This document shows positions 7,639 through 16,009 of a stretch of 64,000 nucleotides of DNA, piece by piece; the first letter of the stretch is position 1, and each line of letters starts with the position of its first letter. Under the pieces are notes generated by a model. The model ran no database searches. It saw only the letters and a list, made by a program, of their open reading frames with translations, and had not been told where the DNA came from. The DNA is from Pacificimonas aurantium. GTDB taxonomy: Bacteria; Pseudomonadota; Alphaproteobacteria; Sphingomonadales; Sphingomonadaceae. Position numbers and translations under genes: made by a program. The stretch spans positions 310,001-374,000 of the forward strand of contig NZ_JAGSGB010000002.1 in NCBI RefSeq assembly GCF_020092905.1. The letters run 5' to 3'.

Positions 7639-9289
7639 GCTGACGGGCGCAGGGCAAGGGCTCGACGTTCAGGCTTCGCTCAACGACTTTCGGATATTCC
7701 GTTGTCCTGCGCACGATCGGTTTGGAAACAGCGAACTGCGCTGCCGCGAGCGCGTCCATTGGCTTCCCGAAGTGATAACCCTGGGCCAGGTCACAGCCTA
7801 GCAGACGCAATGCGAGTGCATTGGAGTGCGTCTCCACCCCCTCTGCGGTAATCGGAAGGTTGAGAGCTTGGCTCAGATAGGTGATCGCATCGATAAGCCG
7901 ATTGCCCTGCGCATTGCCGACACCGTTCACAAGCGAGGCATCTAGCTTCATGTAGTCGAATGCAAAGGAACGGAGGTTGGAAAGACTGGAATATCCCTTG
8001 CCGAAATCATCGAGGGCGATCCGCACCCCGGCCGCATGAAGTTGGTCGAAGGCTGCGCGTGCCGCCTCCGAATTTTCGAGAACCGCTGACTCGACGAGTT
8101 CGATGATAAGACGCTGCGGGGGAAAGTTCTGCTGCGAAAGAATATCCAGCAGCCCTGTCGAAAACCACGGATCCTGAAACTGCTGCGGCGCCACGTTCAC
8201 TGACACCGCAACATGCTCGGGCCATTCCTGTGCCGCCTCACAGCTCTTCCGGAGGATAGACTCCGTCAACAGGCCGAGAAGGCCCATTTCCTCGATATGG
8301 GGCAGGAACGATGCCGGTGCGAGCGTGCCTCGTTCCGGATGCTCCCACCTCGCCAGCGCCTCGAAGCTCGCAACTCTGTTCGACCGCAAGTCGATGACCG
8401 GCTGAAAATACGGTACGATCTGGCCTTCGGAAAGCGCGAGACGTAATGAATCCTCAAAGGCGGAACGCGCCCGCAGATTTTCATCCATGTCGGCGCAGAA
8501 GAAACGACACGCTCCCCCACCGTCAGCCTTTGCCTCGTACATGGCGATGTCCGCGGTGCGTAGGATCTCTTCAGGCTCGCAAGCGTCGACCCCGATCCTG
8601 GATACGCCGATGCTTGCACCCACTTTCACTTCATGCGCCCCGAGATGGATCGAGCGCGATAGGGCAGAAACGATCTTACGGCCCAGGCTGGAAAGCTCGT
8701 CCTCCGTCTCGCTTGAAACCACGCAAACGAATTCATCCCCACCAAGACGCGTGATGATACTCCCGGCCGGAACCGTCGCGCGCAGCCGATCGGCAATTTC
8801 GACCAGAACACGGTCACCGACACCATGTCCATGAAGGTCGTTCACAGGCTTGAACCTGTCCAGATCGATCAGGAACAGACCCATTTGCCGGGCACCCCGC
8901 GACGGCTTGCCACCGAGCGACTGGAGTGCGTCCATCAGAACCCTGCGATTGGATAGGCCGGTTAGGGTATCGTGCCTCGCCAGCTCGCGTTCGCGACGTT
9001 CCGCCGCCTCTCGCAGTTCCATTTCATGTTTGAGTTCGCGGGCGCGGCGGAACAGCAATATCAGAGAAGAAACGGCCACCAAGATGACCAGAAGGGCGAG
9101 TTCGTCGAGCTCCCAGTCTTCATGTTCGCGCGAGTAGCGGTAGAATCTGTCGAAGGCGTCGAATTCGGAGCCGACGAGGAAGATCACCACCGCTGCCAGA
9201 AAGACGACCAGCGCCTCCCACCCGTTCAGCAAACGCTGACGGAATGACCCTCTAAACCTGCGGTAAAGTGAACGACACATCTCGGCCAT
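7616..9289 (-). CDS. membrane GGDEF-EAL protein (diguanylate cyclase / c-di-GMP phosphodiesterase)
   Basis: This 557-residue protein has two transmembrane helices (about 25-41 and 64-80), a short coiled linker, a GGDEF domain with intact GGDEF at 183-187, and an EAL domain starting at 310-312. EAL catalytic features are present: N in VNVAPQQF, E in IELVES, LDDFG (426-430), K in DYMKLD, and AEGVE. Both activities may therefore be functional. The RxxD inhibitory site normally just before GGDEF is absent (sequence PAGSII). The loop between the two helices is only about 20 residues. A perfect TATAAT box ends 6 nt before the ATG, suggesting a leaderless mRNA. Confidence 0.9.
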   Translation of the reverse strand: MAEMCRSLYRRFRGSFRQRLLNGWEALVVFLAAVVIFLVGSEFDAFDRFYRYSREHEDWELDELALLVILVAVSSLILLFRRARELKHEMELREAAERRERELARHDTLTGLSNRRVLMDALQSLGGKPSRGARQMGLFLIDLDRFKPVNDLHGHGVGDRVLVEIADRLRATVPAGSIITRLGGDEFVCVVSSETEDELSSLGRKIVSALSRSIHLGAHEVKVGASIGVSRIGVDACEPEEILRTADIAMYEAKADGGGACRFFCADMDENLRARSAFEDSLRLALSEGQIVPYFQPVIDLRSNRVASFEALARWEHPERGTLAPASFLPHIEEMGLLGLLTESILRKSCEAAQEWPEHVAVSVNVAPQQFQDPWFSTGLLDILSQQNFPPQRLIIELVESAVLENSEAARAAFDQLHAAGVRIALDDFGKGYSSLSNLRSFAFDYMKLDASLVNGVGNAQGNRLIDAITYLSQALNLPITAEGVETHSNALALRLLGCDLAQGYHFGKPMDALAAAQFAVSKPIVRRTTEYPKVVERSLNVEPLPCARQPSGIEGS

Positions 9290-9295
9290 TCATTA

Positions 9296-9301
9296 ATTAT
9301 A
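9296..9301 (-). promoter_or_regulatory. candidate -10 box for the GGDEF-EAL gene
   Basis: A perfect TATAAT on the minus strand, with its last base 7 nt from the A of the ATG at 9289. Transcription would begin at or next to the start codon, so the mRNA could be leaderless; no Shine-Dalgarno sequence is visible. A good -35 box at normal spacing is not seen. Confidence 0.4.
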
Positions 9302-9381
9302 GGTGAAAGATTCCAAGACGGGGGGCTCGGCCAAATTCGTCGGTTGCGACCATTCCGGACGTTCCCTAACTGTTCCCCCGC

Positions 9382-11664
9382 ATGTCCGTCCCCGCCGAAC
9401 TCCTCGAACCGAAGGATACCGACCCGCCCTATATGACGGGGCTGAATCCACCTCAGCGCGAGGCCGTGCTCACGACCGAAGGTCCCGTGCTGATGCTGGC
9501 CGGCGCCGGTACCGGGAAAACGCGGGCGCTTACATCGCGCCTCGCACATCTGATCTACACCGAGCGAGCCTGGCCGTCGGAAATCCTCGCGGTCACCTTC
9601 ACAAACAAGGCCGCCCGCGAGATGCGTGAACGCATGCGCGCGATGATCGGCGACCGGGTGGAGGGGCTGTCGTTTCTGGGCACCTTTCACGCGATCGGTG
9701 CGCGGCTGCTGCGCCGTCATGCCGGTCTTGCAGGTCTCGAAAGCAACTTCACCATTCTCGATACGGACGACCAGTTGCGTTTGATGAAACAGATCATCAC
9801 CGGGGCCAATCTGGACGAGAAACGCTGGCCGGCCAAACAGCTCGGCGGCCTCATCGACCGTTGGAAGAACCGGGGCTGGACGCCGAAGGACGTACCTGCT
9901 GACGAAAGCTATGCCTTTGCGGACGGCAAGGGTGCCGATCTTTACCGCGCCTATCAGGCGCGGCTGAAAGAGCTGAACGCAGCTGACTTCGGTGACCTGC
10001 TTCTGGAACCGCTGAACATCTTCCGTACCAATATGGACGTTCTGAAGCAGTATCAGCAGCGGTTCCGCTACGTGCTGGTCGACGAATACCAGGACACGAA
10101 CACCGTCCAGTATCTGTGGCTGCGCCTGATCGCGCAGGGTCACGGCAACATCTGCGTTGTCGGCGACGACGACCAGTCAATCTATTCCTGGCGCGGCGCG
10201 GAGGTCGCGAACATCCTGCGCTTCGAAGAAGATTTTCCGGGGGCGGCGGTGATCCGCCTGGAACAGAATTACCGCTCCACCGGCAACATTCTCGGCGCCG
10301 CCGGCGGCCTCATCGAGAAGAATTCCGGACGCCTCGGAAAGACGCTCTGGACCGAGGGCGACGCGGGGGACCCCGTTCACGTCGTCGGCGTATGGGACGG
10401 TCCCGAAGAGGCGCGGCGCGTGGGCGACGATATCGAAAGCTTGCGGCACCGCGGCGCGAGTCTCGACGATGTCGCGATCCTCGTGCGCGCCCAGTTCCAG
10501 ACGCGCGAATTCGAGGACCGGTTCATCTATATCGGCCTTCCCTACCGGATCGTCGGCGGCTTCCGCTTCTACGAACGGGCGGAAATTCGCGACGCGCTGG
10601 CCTTCTTTCGTGTGCTGGTCCAGCCAGCCGACGACCTCGCCTTCGAGCGCATCGTCAACGTGCCGAAGCGCGGCATGGGAGAAAAGAGCGTCCAGAAGGT
10701 CCGTGCCCTCGCCCGGCAGGAGCAGGTCCCTCTGTCCGCAGCAGCCGCACAGATCGTCCAGACAGCGGACCTCCCCGGTGCCGCGCGTAAGGGTTTGGCC
10801 GACCTCGTCGAGAATTTCCGGCGGTGGCGCGAGCAGCTCGAAGATACGCCGCATCCCGAACTCGCGCGCATCATTCTGGAGGAATCCGGCTATATTCCGA
10901 TGTGGCAGCAGGACCAGTCGGCCGAAGCACAGGGCCGTATCGAGAATCTGAACGAGCTGACGAGGGCGATGGAAGAGTTCGGCTCCCTCGAAAGCTTTCT
11001 GGAACATGTCTCGCTGGTGATGGAGAACGACGCCGCGCGCGAGGAGCCGAAGGTCACGATCATGACGCTTCACGCGGCAAAGGGCCTCGAATTCGACCAT
11101 GTCTTCCTCGCTGGCTGGGAGGAAGGCGTGTTCCCCTCCCAGCGCTCCCTCGACGAAGGCGGGACGAAGAGCCTCGAGGAAGAGCGCCGCCTTGCCTATG
11201 TCGGCATCACTCGGGCCAAGAAGCGCGCGCAGATCACCCATGCCGCGAACCGGCGCATCTATGGCCAATGGACCTCGTCGATTCCGTCCCGCTTCATCGG
11301 CGAACTACCTCACGACCATGTCGAGCAGGAAACCACCATGTCCGGGGGTGCCTCCCTCTGGCGCGCGGCGCTCGACGATGCCGATCCGTTCGCGAAGGTC
11401 GGCCGCGGTTCGGGTCGCGGTCCCGGCTGGCAGCGGGCCGCCTCCTTGGGACGCGCCCCGCGTGGCACCCACCAGATCGAAGCGAAACCGGTCAGCGTTA
11501 CCGTGGGCAAGCGCGCGCGCACCGACCTCTCCGTCGGTCAGCGCGTCTTTCATCAGAAATTCGGCAACGGGACGGTCACGGCCATCGAAGGAAACAAGTT
11601 GGAAGTGGACTTCGACAAGGCCGGCTCGAAGCGAGTTCTCGATAGCTTCGTCGAACGGACCTGA
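9382..11664 (+). CDS. UvrD/PcrA-type superfamily 1 ATP-dependent DNA helicase
   Basis: This 760-residue SF1A helicase has Q-motif LNPPQREAV, Walker A GAGTGKT at 41-47, TFTNKAAREM (motif Ia), VDEYQDTN (Walker B, about 233-240), GDDDQSIYSWRGA (motif III), EQNYRS (motif IV), TLHAAKGLEFDHVF (motif V) and VGITRAKK (motif VI). The C-terminus ends in a small Tudor-like domain (GQRVFHQKFGNGTVTAIEG) typical of PcrA/UvrD. It would unwind DNA in nucleotide-excision and mismatch repair and displace protein-bound strands. It stands alone, divergent from the GGDEF/EAL gene. Confidence 0.94.
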   Translation: MSVPAELLEPKDTDPPYMTGLNPPQREAVLTTEGPVLMLAGAGTGKTRALTSRLAHLIYTERAWPSEILAVTFTNKAAREMRERMRAMIGDRVEGLSFLGTFHAIGARLLRRHAGLAGLESNFTILDTDDQLRLMKQIITGANLDEKRWPAKQLGGLIDRWKNRGWTPKDVPADESYAFADGKGADLYRAYQARLKELNAADFGDLLLEPLNIFRTNMDVLKQYQQRFRYVLVDEYQDTNTVQYLWLRLIAQGHGNICVVGDDDQSIYSWRGAEVANILRFEEDFPGAAVIRLEQNYRSTGNILGAAGGLIEKNSGRLGKTLWTEGDAGDPVHVVGVWDGPEEARRVGDDIESLRHRGASLDDVAILVRAQFQTREFEDRFIYIGLPYRIVGGFRFYERAEIRDALAFFRVLVQPADDLAFERIVNVPKRGMGEKSVQKVRALARQEQVPLSAAAAQIVQTADLPGAARKGLADLVENFRRWREQLEDTPHPELARIILEESGYIPMWQQDQSAEAQGRIENLNELTRAMEEFGSLESFLEHVSLVMENDAAREEPKVTIMTLHAAKGLEFDHVFLAGWEEGVFPSQRSLDEGGTKSLEEERRLAYVGITRAKKRAQITHAANRRIYGQWTSSIPSRFIGELPHDHVEQETTMSGGASLWRAALDDADPFAKVGRGSGRGPGWQRAASLGRAPRGTHQIEAKPVSVTVGKRARTDLSVGQRVFHQKFGNGTVTAIEGNKLEVDFDKAGSKRVLDSFVERT

Positions 11665-11676
11665 TCGGCGAAAAAA

Positions 11677-11717
11677 CTAATCTAGTTAAGCGAATTAGCT
11701 TGTAGAAACTCTCTAAT
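11677..11717. promoter_or_regulatory. three CTAAT/ATTAG half-sites upstream of the first Crp/Fnr gene
   Basis: CTAAT at 11677-11681, ATTAG at 11694-11698 and CTAAT at 11713-11717 form two overlapping inverted arrangements in the 86-nt gap before the regulator start. This is an AT-rich patch in GC-rich surroundings and may hold the promoter and an operator. There is no experimental support. Confidence 0.3.
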
Positions 11718-11750
11718 TCCCCGGGCCACCAAGAGCCGAAAAGGGGACCG

Positions 11751-12521
11751 ATGTCGAGGGCATTGGCGCGTAAGCTGTCGAACTTCCTGGAACTGACGGA
11801 CCAGGACAAAACCTATCTCGACAGGATCACATTCGCTCGTGAAACGGTCCCCGCCGACCGCGATATCGTGGGTTTCGGAGAAGTCCCGGCGACGATGTTC
11901 GTCATCGAACGGGGCATGGCAATCCGCTACCGTGTGCTGCGCGGCGGCGAACGCCAGATCCTGTCATTCATGCTTCCGGGCGACCTGTGCGATCTGAACG
12001 TGTTCCTTCTCAAGAAGATGGACCACAATGTCGCCTCTCTGGAGGAGCTGGAGATGTCCCGCATCCGGCGGGACGATGTCCTCAAAACGTATTTCAAGCG
12101 ACCGCGTATCGCCGCGGCTCTCTGGTGGAGCGCGCTCCAGGCCGAAGCAATCTCGCGCGAGCATATCGTTGCGCTAGGCAGGCGACGGGCCCGCAGCCGG
12201 CTCGCCTATCTGTTCTTCGACATCTACTGGCGCCTGAAGGCCGTGGGGCTTGCGGAGGACAATGTCCTCAATCTCCCGCTCACTCAGGCGGAGATCGGCG
12301 ATGCCCTCGGTCTTACTCCGGTTCACATCAACCGTGTTCTGAAAGAACTTGTCGAGGAAGGCCTTATCGACAAGCAGAGGGGCCAAGTGCAGCTTCTGAA
12401 TACCGAAGCGCTGCAGAAAGTCGCCGACATCGACGACCATTACCTGCATCTCGACGCCCCTCCGCGCGAGATCGCAAGCTACTTCCACGATCTGGAACGA
12501 CTGACCGACGTCTCGAATTAA
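11751..12521 (+). CDS. Crp/Fnr family transcriptional regulator (first of tandem pair)
   Basis: This 256-residue protein has an N-terminal cyclic-nucleotide-binding-fold domain (residues about 15-125, with IERGMAIRYRVL and MLPGDLCDLNVFLL). A long dimerisation helix follows, then a winged HTH (LTQAEIGDALGLTPVHINRV, from about 177). There is no N-terminal cysteine cluster, so it is not an Fe-S Fnr. The cAMP-binding arginine signature of true CRP is not obvious either; the ligand is unknown. It is closely similar to the next gene along its whole length, so the two are paralogues. The start ATG has GGGGA upstream. Confidence 0.9.
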   Translation: MSRALARKLSNFLELTDQDKTYLDRITFARETVPADRDIVGFGEVPATMFVIERGMAIRYRVLRGGERQILSFMLPGDLCDLNVFLLKKMDHNVASLEELEMSRIRRDDVLKTYFKRPRIAAALWWSALQAEAISREHIVALGRRRARSRLAYLFFDIYWRLKAVGLAEDNVLNLPLTQAEIGDALGLTPVHINRVLKELVEEGLIDKQRGQVQLLNTEALQKVADIDDHYLHLDAPPREIASYFHDLERLTDVSN

Positions 12522-12545
12522 CAAGAGCAATAACATTTATCAGGC

Positions 12546-12590
12546 CAGATCGATCTGATAGCTTCGATCGAGAAGAAACCTCGTTCTTCT
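12546..12590. promoter_or_regulatory. palindromes between the two Crp/Fnr genes
   Basis: Two dyads lie in the 136-nt gap: a perfect 12-bp palindrome CAGATCGATCTG (12546-12557), and AGAAGAA/TTCTTCT arms separated by 6 nt (12571-12590). No T-run follows, so a terminator is unlikely. They are candidate operators for one or both regulators. Confidence 0.35.
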
Positions 12591-12657
12591 GAATCCTTTG
12601 CCCGTTGTTGGTGGCCGATCTGTGGAAGCGGCGAACCATTGCTGAAAGTCCAATGCC

Positions 12658-13455
12658 ATGCCAAGTCCGCTTGTCAGGAAGCTCGCCCTATTCTCGCCTC
12701 TTCGCGCGGACGACCGGGATCGGATCATGTCCGCAACGACGCATCTGGAAACCTTCCAGGCGGAAACGGATATCGTCTCGCAGGGCCAGGTTCCGCGCTC
12801 CATGTTCGTTGTCGAAGACGGAATGGCCGCCCGCTACCGGGTCCTGAAAGACGGGCGACGCCAGATCCTGACCTTCCTCATTCCCGGCGACCTCTGCGAT
12901 CTTCACGTCTTCCTTCTGAAGGAAATGGACCATGGCATCGCCGCGGTAACCAATACCCGGGTCCGGGCGCTGACGCGGGACAGGGCGATGGCGATGAATT
13001 TCCAGCATCCCCGCATCGCGGCTGCCTTCTGGTGGAGCACGCTTCAGGAAGAAGCGATCCTGCGCGAGCGGATCGTCGCTCTCGGCCGACGTTCGGCACG
13101 AGAGCGGATCGCTTACCTGTTCTGCGAACTCTACTGGCGCTTCGAGGCCGTCGACCTCGTCACCGATCATCATTTTTCGCTGCCGCTCACTCAGTCCGAA
13201 CTTGCCGATGCGCTGGGCCTCACGCCGGTCCACGTGAATCGAACCTTACGAAAACTGGTGGCTGAAGGCCTGATCGAAAAACGGCGAAATTCGGTAACTC
13301 TTCTCGACATCTCAGCCCTCAAGGAAGTTGCCGACATCGACCGGGACTATCTTCACTTCGGTGCGCCGCCAGTCGAGGTGGAAACCTATTTCGACCGCCT
13401 CGAAGGTAACTCCGCGGGCGAGGCCGCCGCGGGAGCGGGCAGTCCGCCCGCCTAG
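12658..13455 (+). CDS. Crp/Fnr family transcriptional regulator (second of tandem pair)
   Basis: This 265-residue protein is a paralogue of the preceding gene. It shares MFVVEDGMAARYRVL, the IPGDLCDLHVFLLKEMDH segment, PRIAAAFWWS and a near-identical recognition helix (LGLTPVHVNRTL versus LGLTPVHINRVL). The two proteins should therefore recognise similar DNA. No Fe-S cysteine motif is present. It carries a short Ala/Gly-rich C-terminal tail missing from its partner. An own promoter is likely in the 136-nt gap upstream. Stress or metabolic signalling is possible but the signal is unknown. Confidence 0.9.
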   Translation: MPSPLVRKLALFSPLRADDRDRIMSATTHLETFQAETDIVSQGQVPRSMFVVEDGMAARYRVLKDGRRQILTFLIPGDLCDLHVFLLKEMDHGIAAVTNTRVRALTRDRAMAMNFQHPRIAAAFWWSTLQEEAILRERIVALGRRSARERIAYLFCELYWRFEAVDLVTDHHFSLPLTQSELADALGLTPVHVNRTLRKLVAEGLIEKRRNSVTLLDISALKEVADIDRDYLHFGAPPVEVETYFDRLEGNSAGEAAAGAGSPPA

Positions 13456-13505
13456 GCCTGCGCGGCCCGCTTGCCAGCTTCCCGAACGCGGAGTAGCGCA
13501 CGCCG

Positions 13506-14411
13506 ATGACTTGGAAACTCACCCTTCCCTGCTCGAAGGCTGACGCGGAGGCGTTGGCAGAAGACATCCCCGCCCTCGCCGAACTCGATCCGCCGCCCGC
13601 CCTCATGACGTCGGAGCCGGACCCTTCGCGCCCCGAAGAAATGGAGCTTGCAGTCTATCTCGAAGACCGACCGGACGAGGATTTCATCACGCTTCTGAAA
13701 ACCTTGCTACCGAACAGCCCGTCAGCGGAGGCGGTCGTCGAGGAACTGCCGGAAGAAGATTGGGTCACACTGAGCCAGCAGGGCCTCGACCCTATCGAGG
13801 CGGGACGGTTCTACGTTCATACGGCTCGCGATGCAGGCACCGTGCCTTCGCAGCTGGTCGGAATCCAGGTCGAAGCCAGCCGCGCCTTCGGCACCGGCCA
13901 TCATCCCACGACGGCGGGCTGTCTCAGAGCCATCGATCAGTTACCGGCGGCCCCGGAGAATGTCCTTGATCTGGGCACCGGCACGGCGCTCCTGGCGATC
14001 GGCATCGCCAAGGCGTTTCCTTCAGCCCAGATTCTGGCAAGCGATATCGACGCCCCCTCGATCCACGTGGCACGGGAAACCCTCGAAGCGAATGGCGTTA
14101 CCGAGGGCGACGCTCCGGGCGAAATCCGCCTACTCGTCGCCGATGGGTTCGAAGCACCCGAACTGGCGCTGCGCATGCCCTATGACCTGATAGTCGCCAA
14201 CATCCTGGCGCAGCCGCTCATAGAGCTTTCTTCGGATATCGCCGAGGCGCTGGCACCCGGGGGGACGTTGATCCTTGCCGGTCTCCTGACCGACCAGGCG
14301 GATGCTGTCGCGGGCGCCTTCCGCGGCGCGGGACTGGACCCGGTCGCAGCAGACCCCAATGAGGGCTGGCCGATCCTGATCTTCACCCGCGCCGGCTTAG
14401 GGGGGGCTTAG
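13506..14411 (+). CDS. prmA: ribosomal protein L11 methyltransferase PrmA
   Basis: This is a 301-residue SAM methyltransferase. The central signature EASRAFGTGHHPTT is diagnostic of PrmA. It is followed by the SAM-binding motif VLDLGTGTALLAIG (about 154-167), DIDAPSIHVARE and the catalytic-region motif DLIVANILAQPL. The N-terminal domain (residues 1 to about 95) corresponds to the L11-recognition domain but is divergent, as in other alphaproteobacteria. It would trimethylate L11. It follows the second Crp/Fnr gene by 50 nt. The stop overlaps the convergent 46-residue ORF by 4 nt. Confidence 0.93.
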   Translation: MTWKLTLPCSKADAEALAEDIPALAELDPPPALMTSEPDPSRPEEMELAVYLEDRPDEDFITLLKTLLPNSPSAEAVVEELPEEDWVTLSQQGLDPIEAGRFYVHTARDAGTVPSQLVGIQVEASRAFGTGHHPTTAGCLRAIDQLPAAPENVLDLGTGTALLAIGIAKAFPSAQILASDIDAPSIHVARETLEANGVTEGDAPGEIRLLVADGFEAPELALRMPYDLIVANILAQPLIELSSDIAEALAPGGTLILAGLLTDQADAVAGAFRGAGLDPVAADPNEGWPILIFTRAGLGGA

Positions 14412-14548
14412 GCCCGCCAGGCGTGGAAGAGCGCGCCGGTGGACTTCAGCGTGTCGCTGGGACGGCGGATGCCCTTCGGGCGCCGCTTCAGCGTCTGGGA
14501 GCCGGTGGTGGCCGCCGCCGACTGGCTCAGATCGGTCTCATTCAGCAT
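14408..14548 (-). CDS. small basic protein of 46 residues, unknown function
   Basis: A complete small gene with ATG and TAA. An AAGGAGA ribosome-binding site (14555-14561) sits 6 nt before the ATG, close to the ideal. The product begins MLNETDLSQS, has a Ser/Ala/Thr-rich part, then a basic centre (LKRRPKGIRRPSDTLKS) and ends FHAWRA. It has no membrane segment or signal. It overlaps the prmA stop by 4 nt on the opposite strand. I do not recognise the family; a nucleic-acid or protein-binding peptide is possible from the charge. Confidence 0.6.
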   Translation of the reverse strand: MLNETDLSQSAAATTGSQTLKRRPKGIRRPSDTLKSTGALFHAWRA

Positions 14549-14684
14549 GATCCATCTCCTTCACGTTCCCGCCAACATTGGCGGGCATGAACGATATGGG
14601 CCCAAGGTATATTGCGGAGTAGCGTTACAAAGTTACGCGCAGCCATGCAGAAAGAACATGACTGCGCGTTATCTCTTCGGAGGG

Positions 14685-15932
14685 TCAGTCGCGGGTCACG
14701 GTGACCATCTGCTTCCGGTACCCATTGACGAAGCAGCTATCCACGCGCTCGGGTTCGCCCTGACAAGTCACCTGCATGTTCCGCTTCATCATCTCCTCGA
14801 CAAGCACCGTGAGCTGAAGTTCGGCGAGCCGAGCCCCGACGCAGCGATGAATGCCATAGCCGAAGGCTAGCTGGCGGCGGGCGTTGTCCCGGTCGGCGAT
14901 GAACCTGTCGCCATCCTCGAACATCTCTTCGTCGCGGTTTGCCGAGGCGTACCACATGATGACCTTGTCGCCCTTGCGGATCGTCTTCCCGCGAAGTTCA
15001 TAGTCCTCCAGTGCAGTGCGGCGCATATGGGCAAGCGGCGTCTGCCAGCGGATAAGCTCCTGTACGGCGTTCTTCACTTCCTTCGAACCTTCGGCCTCGC
15101 TCGCGCCGCGGACCTTCTCCCACTCCTCGGGCCACATATGCATCGTACGAGCCACTGCAGTCATCGAATTGCGGGTCGTGTCGTTGCCGCCGACGATCAG
15201 GAGGATCAGATTGCCGATGAACATGCGCTCCGGCATGTGATTCATCGCCTCGGAGGCCTGCATCATGGAAATCAGGTCGCGGCCGGGCTCCTGCTGCTTC
15301 TTCATTTCCCACAGGCCGGCAAAATACATGCCCATCTCGTACATGACGTTCATGCGTTCCTTGGCGAATTCCTCATCGTTCGCCGCGTTGAGATCGCCGG
15401 CATAATCGGACCAACGCGTCAGTTTGCGGCGTTCGTCCCAGGGAAAATCGAACAGTAGCGCTAGCATACCAGTGGTCAGTTCGATCGAGACGAGGTCGAC
15501 CCAGTCGAACGCCTCGCCAACCGGCAGGCTGTCGAGCACCTTGCCGGTCCGCTCACGAATTTCCGGCTCCATGAAGTTGATTTCGGACGGAGTGAACTTC
15601 GGAGAGACGGTCCGGCGCTGGGGCGTATGTTCGGGCGGGTCCATGGCGATGAACATCGGCATCGGTTCCTCGTCCGAATCCTCCGGGCGGTCGGCAATCG
15701 TGATGCCGCTATATTCCCAGCTGGACGAGAAGATCTTCGGCAGGGCCTCGATCTCGACGATGTCCTTGTACTTGGTGGCGGACCAGAAGGGACCGTACCT
15801 GCTGTCGGACGTGAAGTGCAGCGGGTCCTCGCGCCGCATCTGCTCGAACAGCTCCGGCCAGCTTCGCGTTAGCCACAGGTCCGTTGCCGAAGGGTCGAAC
15901 TGTGCCGACTGGGACTTCAACTGGGTTGCCAT
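14685..15932 (-). CDS. cytochrome P450, CYP153-like alkane/fatty-acid hydroxylase
   Basis: This 415-residue soluble bacterial P450 starts at the ATG MATQLKSQ, with GGGAGG 7 nt upstream; a TTG 15 nt earlier is less likely. The I-helix motif GGNDTT is at 248-253, the ExxR region is QELIR, and the haem loop FGYGIHRCVGARLAE has cysteine ligand Cys364. The segment W-QTPLAHMRRTA after the K-helix is characteristic of CYP153 terminal alkane hydroxylases. No ferredoxin or ferredoxin reductase gene is adjacent, unlike many CYP153 loci, so redox partners must be encoded elsewhere. Subfamily assignment is from motifs only. Confidence 0.88.
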   Translation of the reverse strand: MATQLKSQSAQFDPSATDLWLTRSWPELFEQMRREDPLHFTSDSRYGPFWSATKYKDIVEIEALPKIFSSSWEYSGITIADRPEDSDEEPMPMFIAMDPPEHTPQRRTVSPKFTPSEINFMEPEIRERTGKVLDSLPVGEAFDWVDLVSIELTTGMLALLFDFPWDERRKLTRWSDYAGDLNAANDEEFAKERMNVMYEMGMYFAGLWEMKKQQEPGRDLISMMQASEAMNHMPERMFIGNLILLIVGGNDTTRNSMTAVARTMHMWPEEWEKVRGASEAEGSKEVKNAVQELIRWQTPLAHMRRTALEDYELRGKTIRKGDKVIMWYASANRDEEMFEDGDRFIADRDNARRQLAFGYGIHRCVGARLAELQLTVLVEEMMKRNMQVTCQGEPERVDSCFVNGYRKQMVTVTRD

Positions 15933-16009
15933 CGATAATCCTCCCAAATTCTACGAAATAGAGTATCACTCAAATTGCCAAGCTATGCAAACGGCTTTTA
16001 CATGGCGCA

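Noticed and set aside
14439-14870. Plus-strand frame across the small ORF and P450 end
   Set aside because: It is antisense to the P450 C-terminus and to the small ORF, and has no protein-family features.
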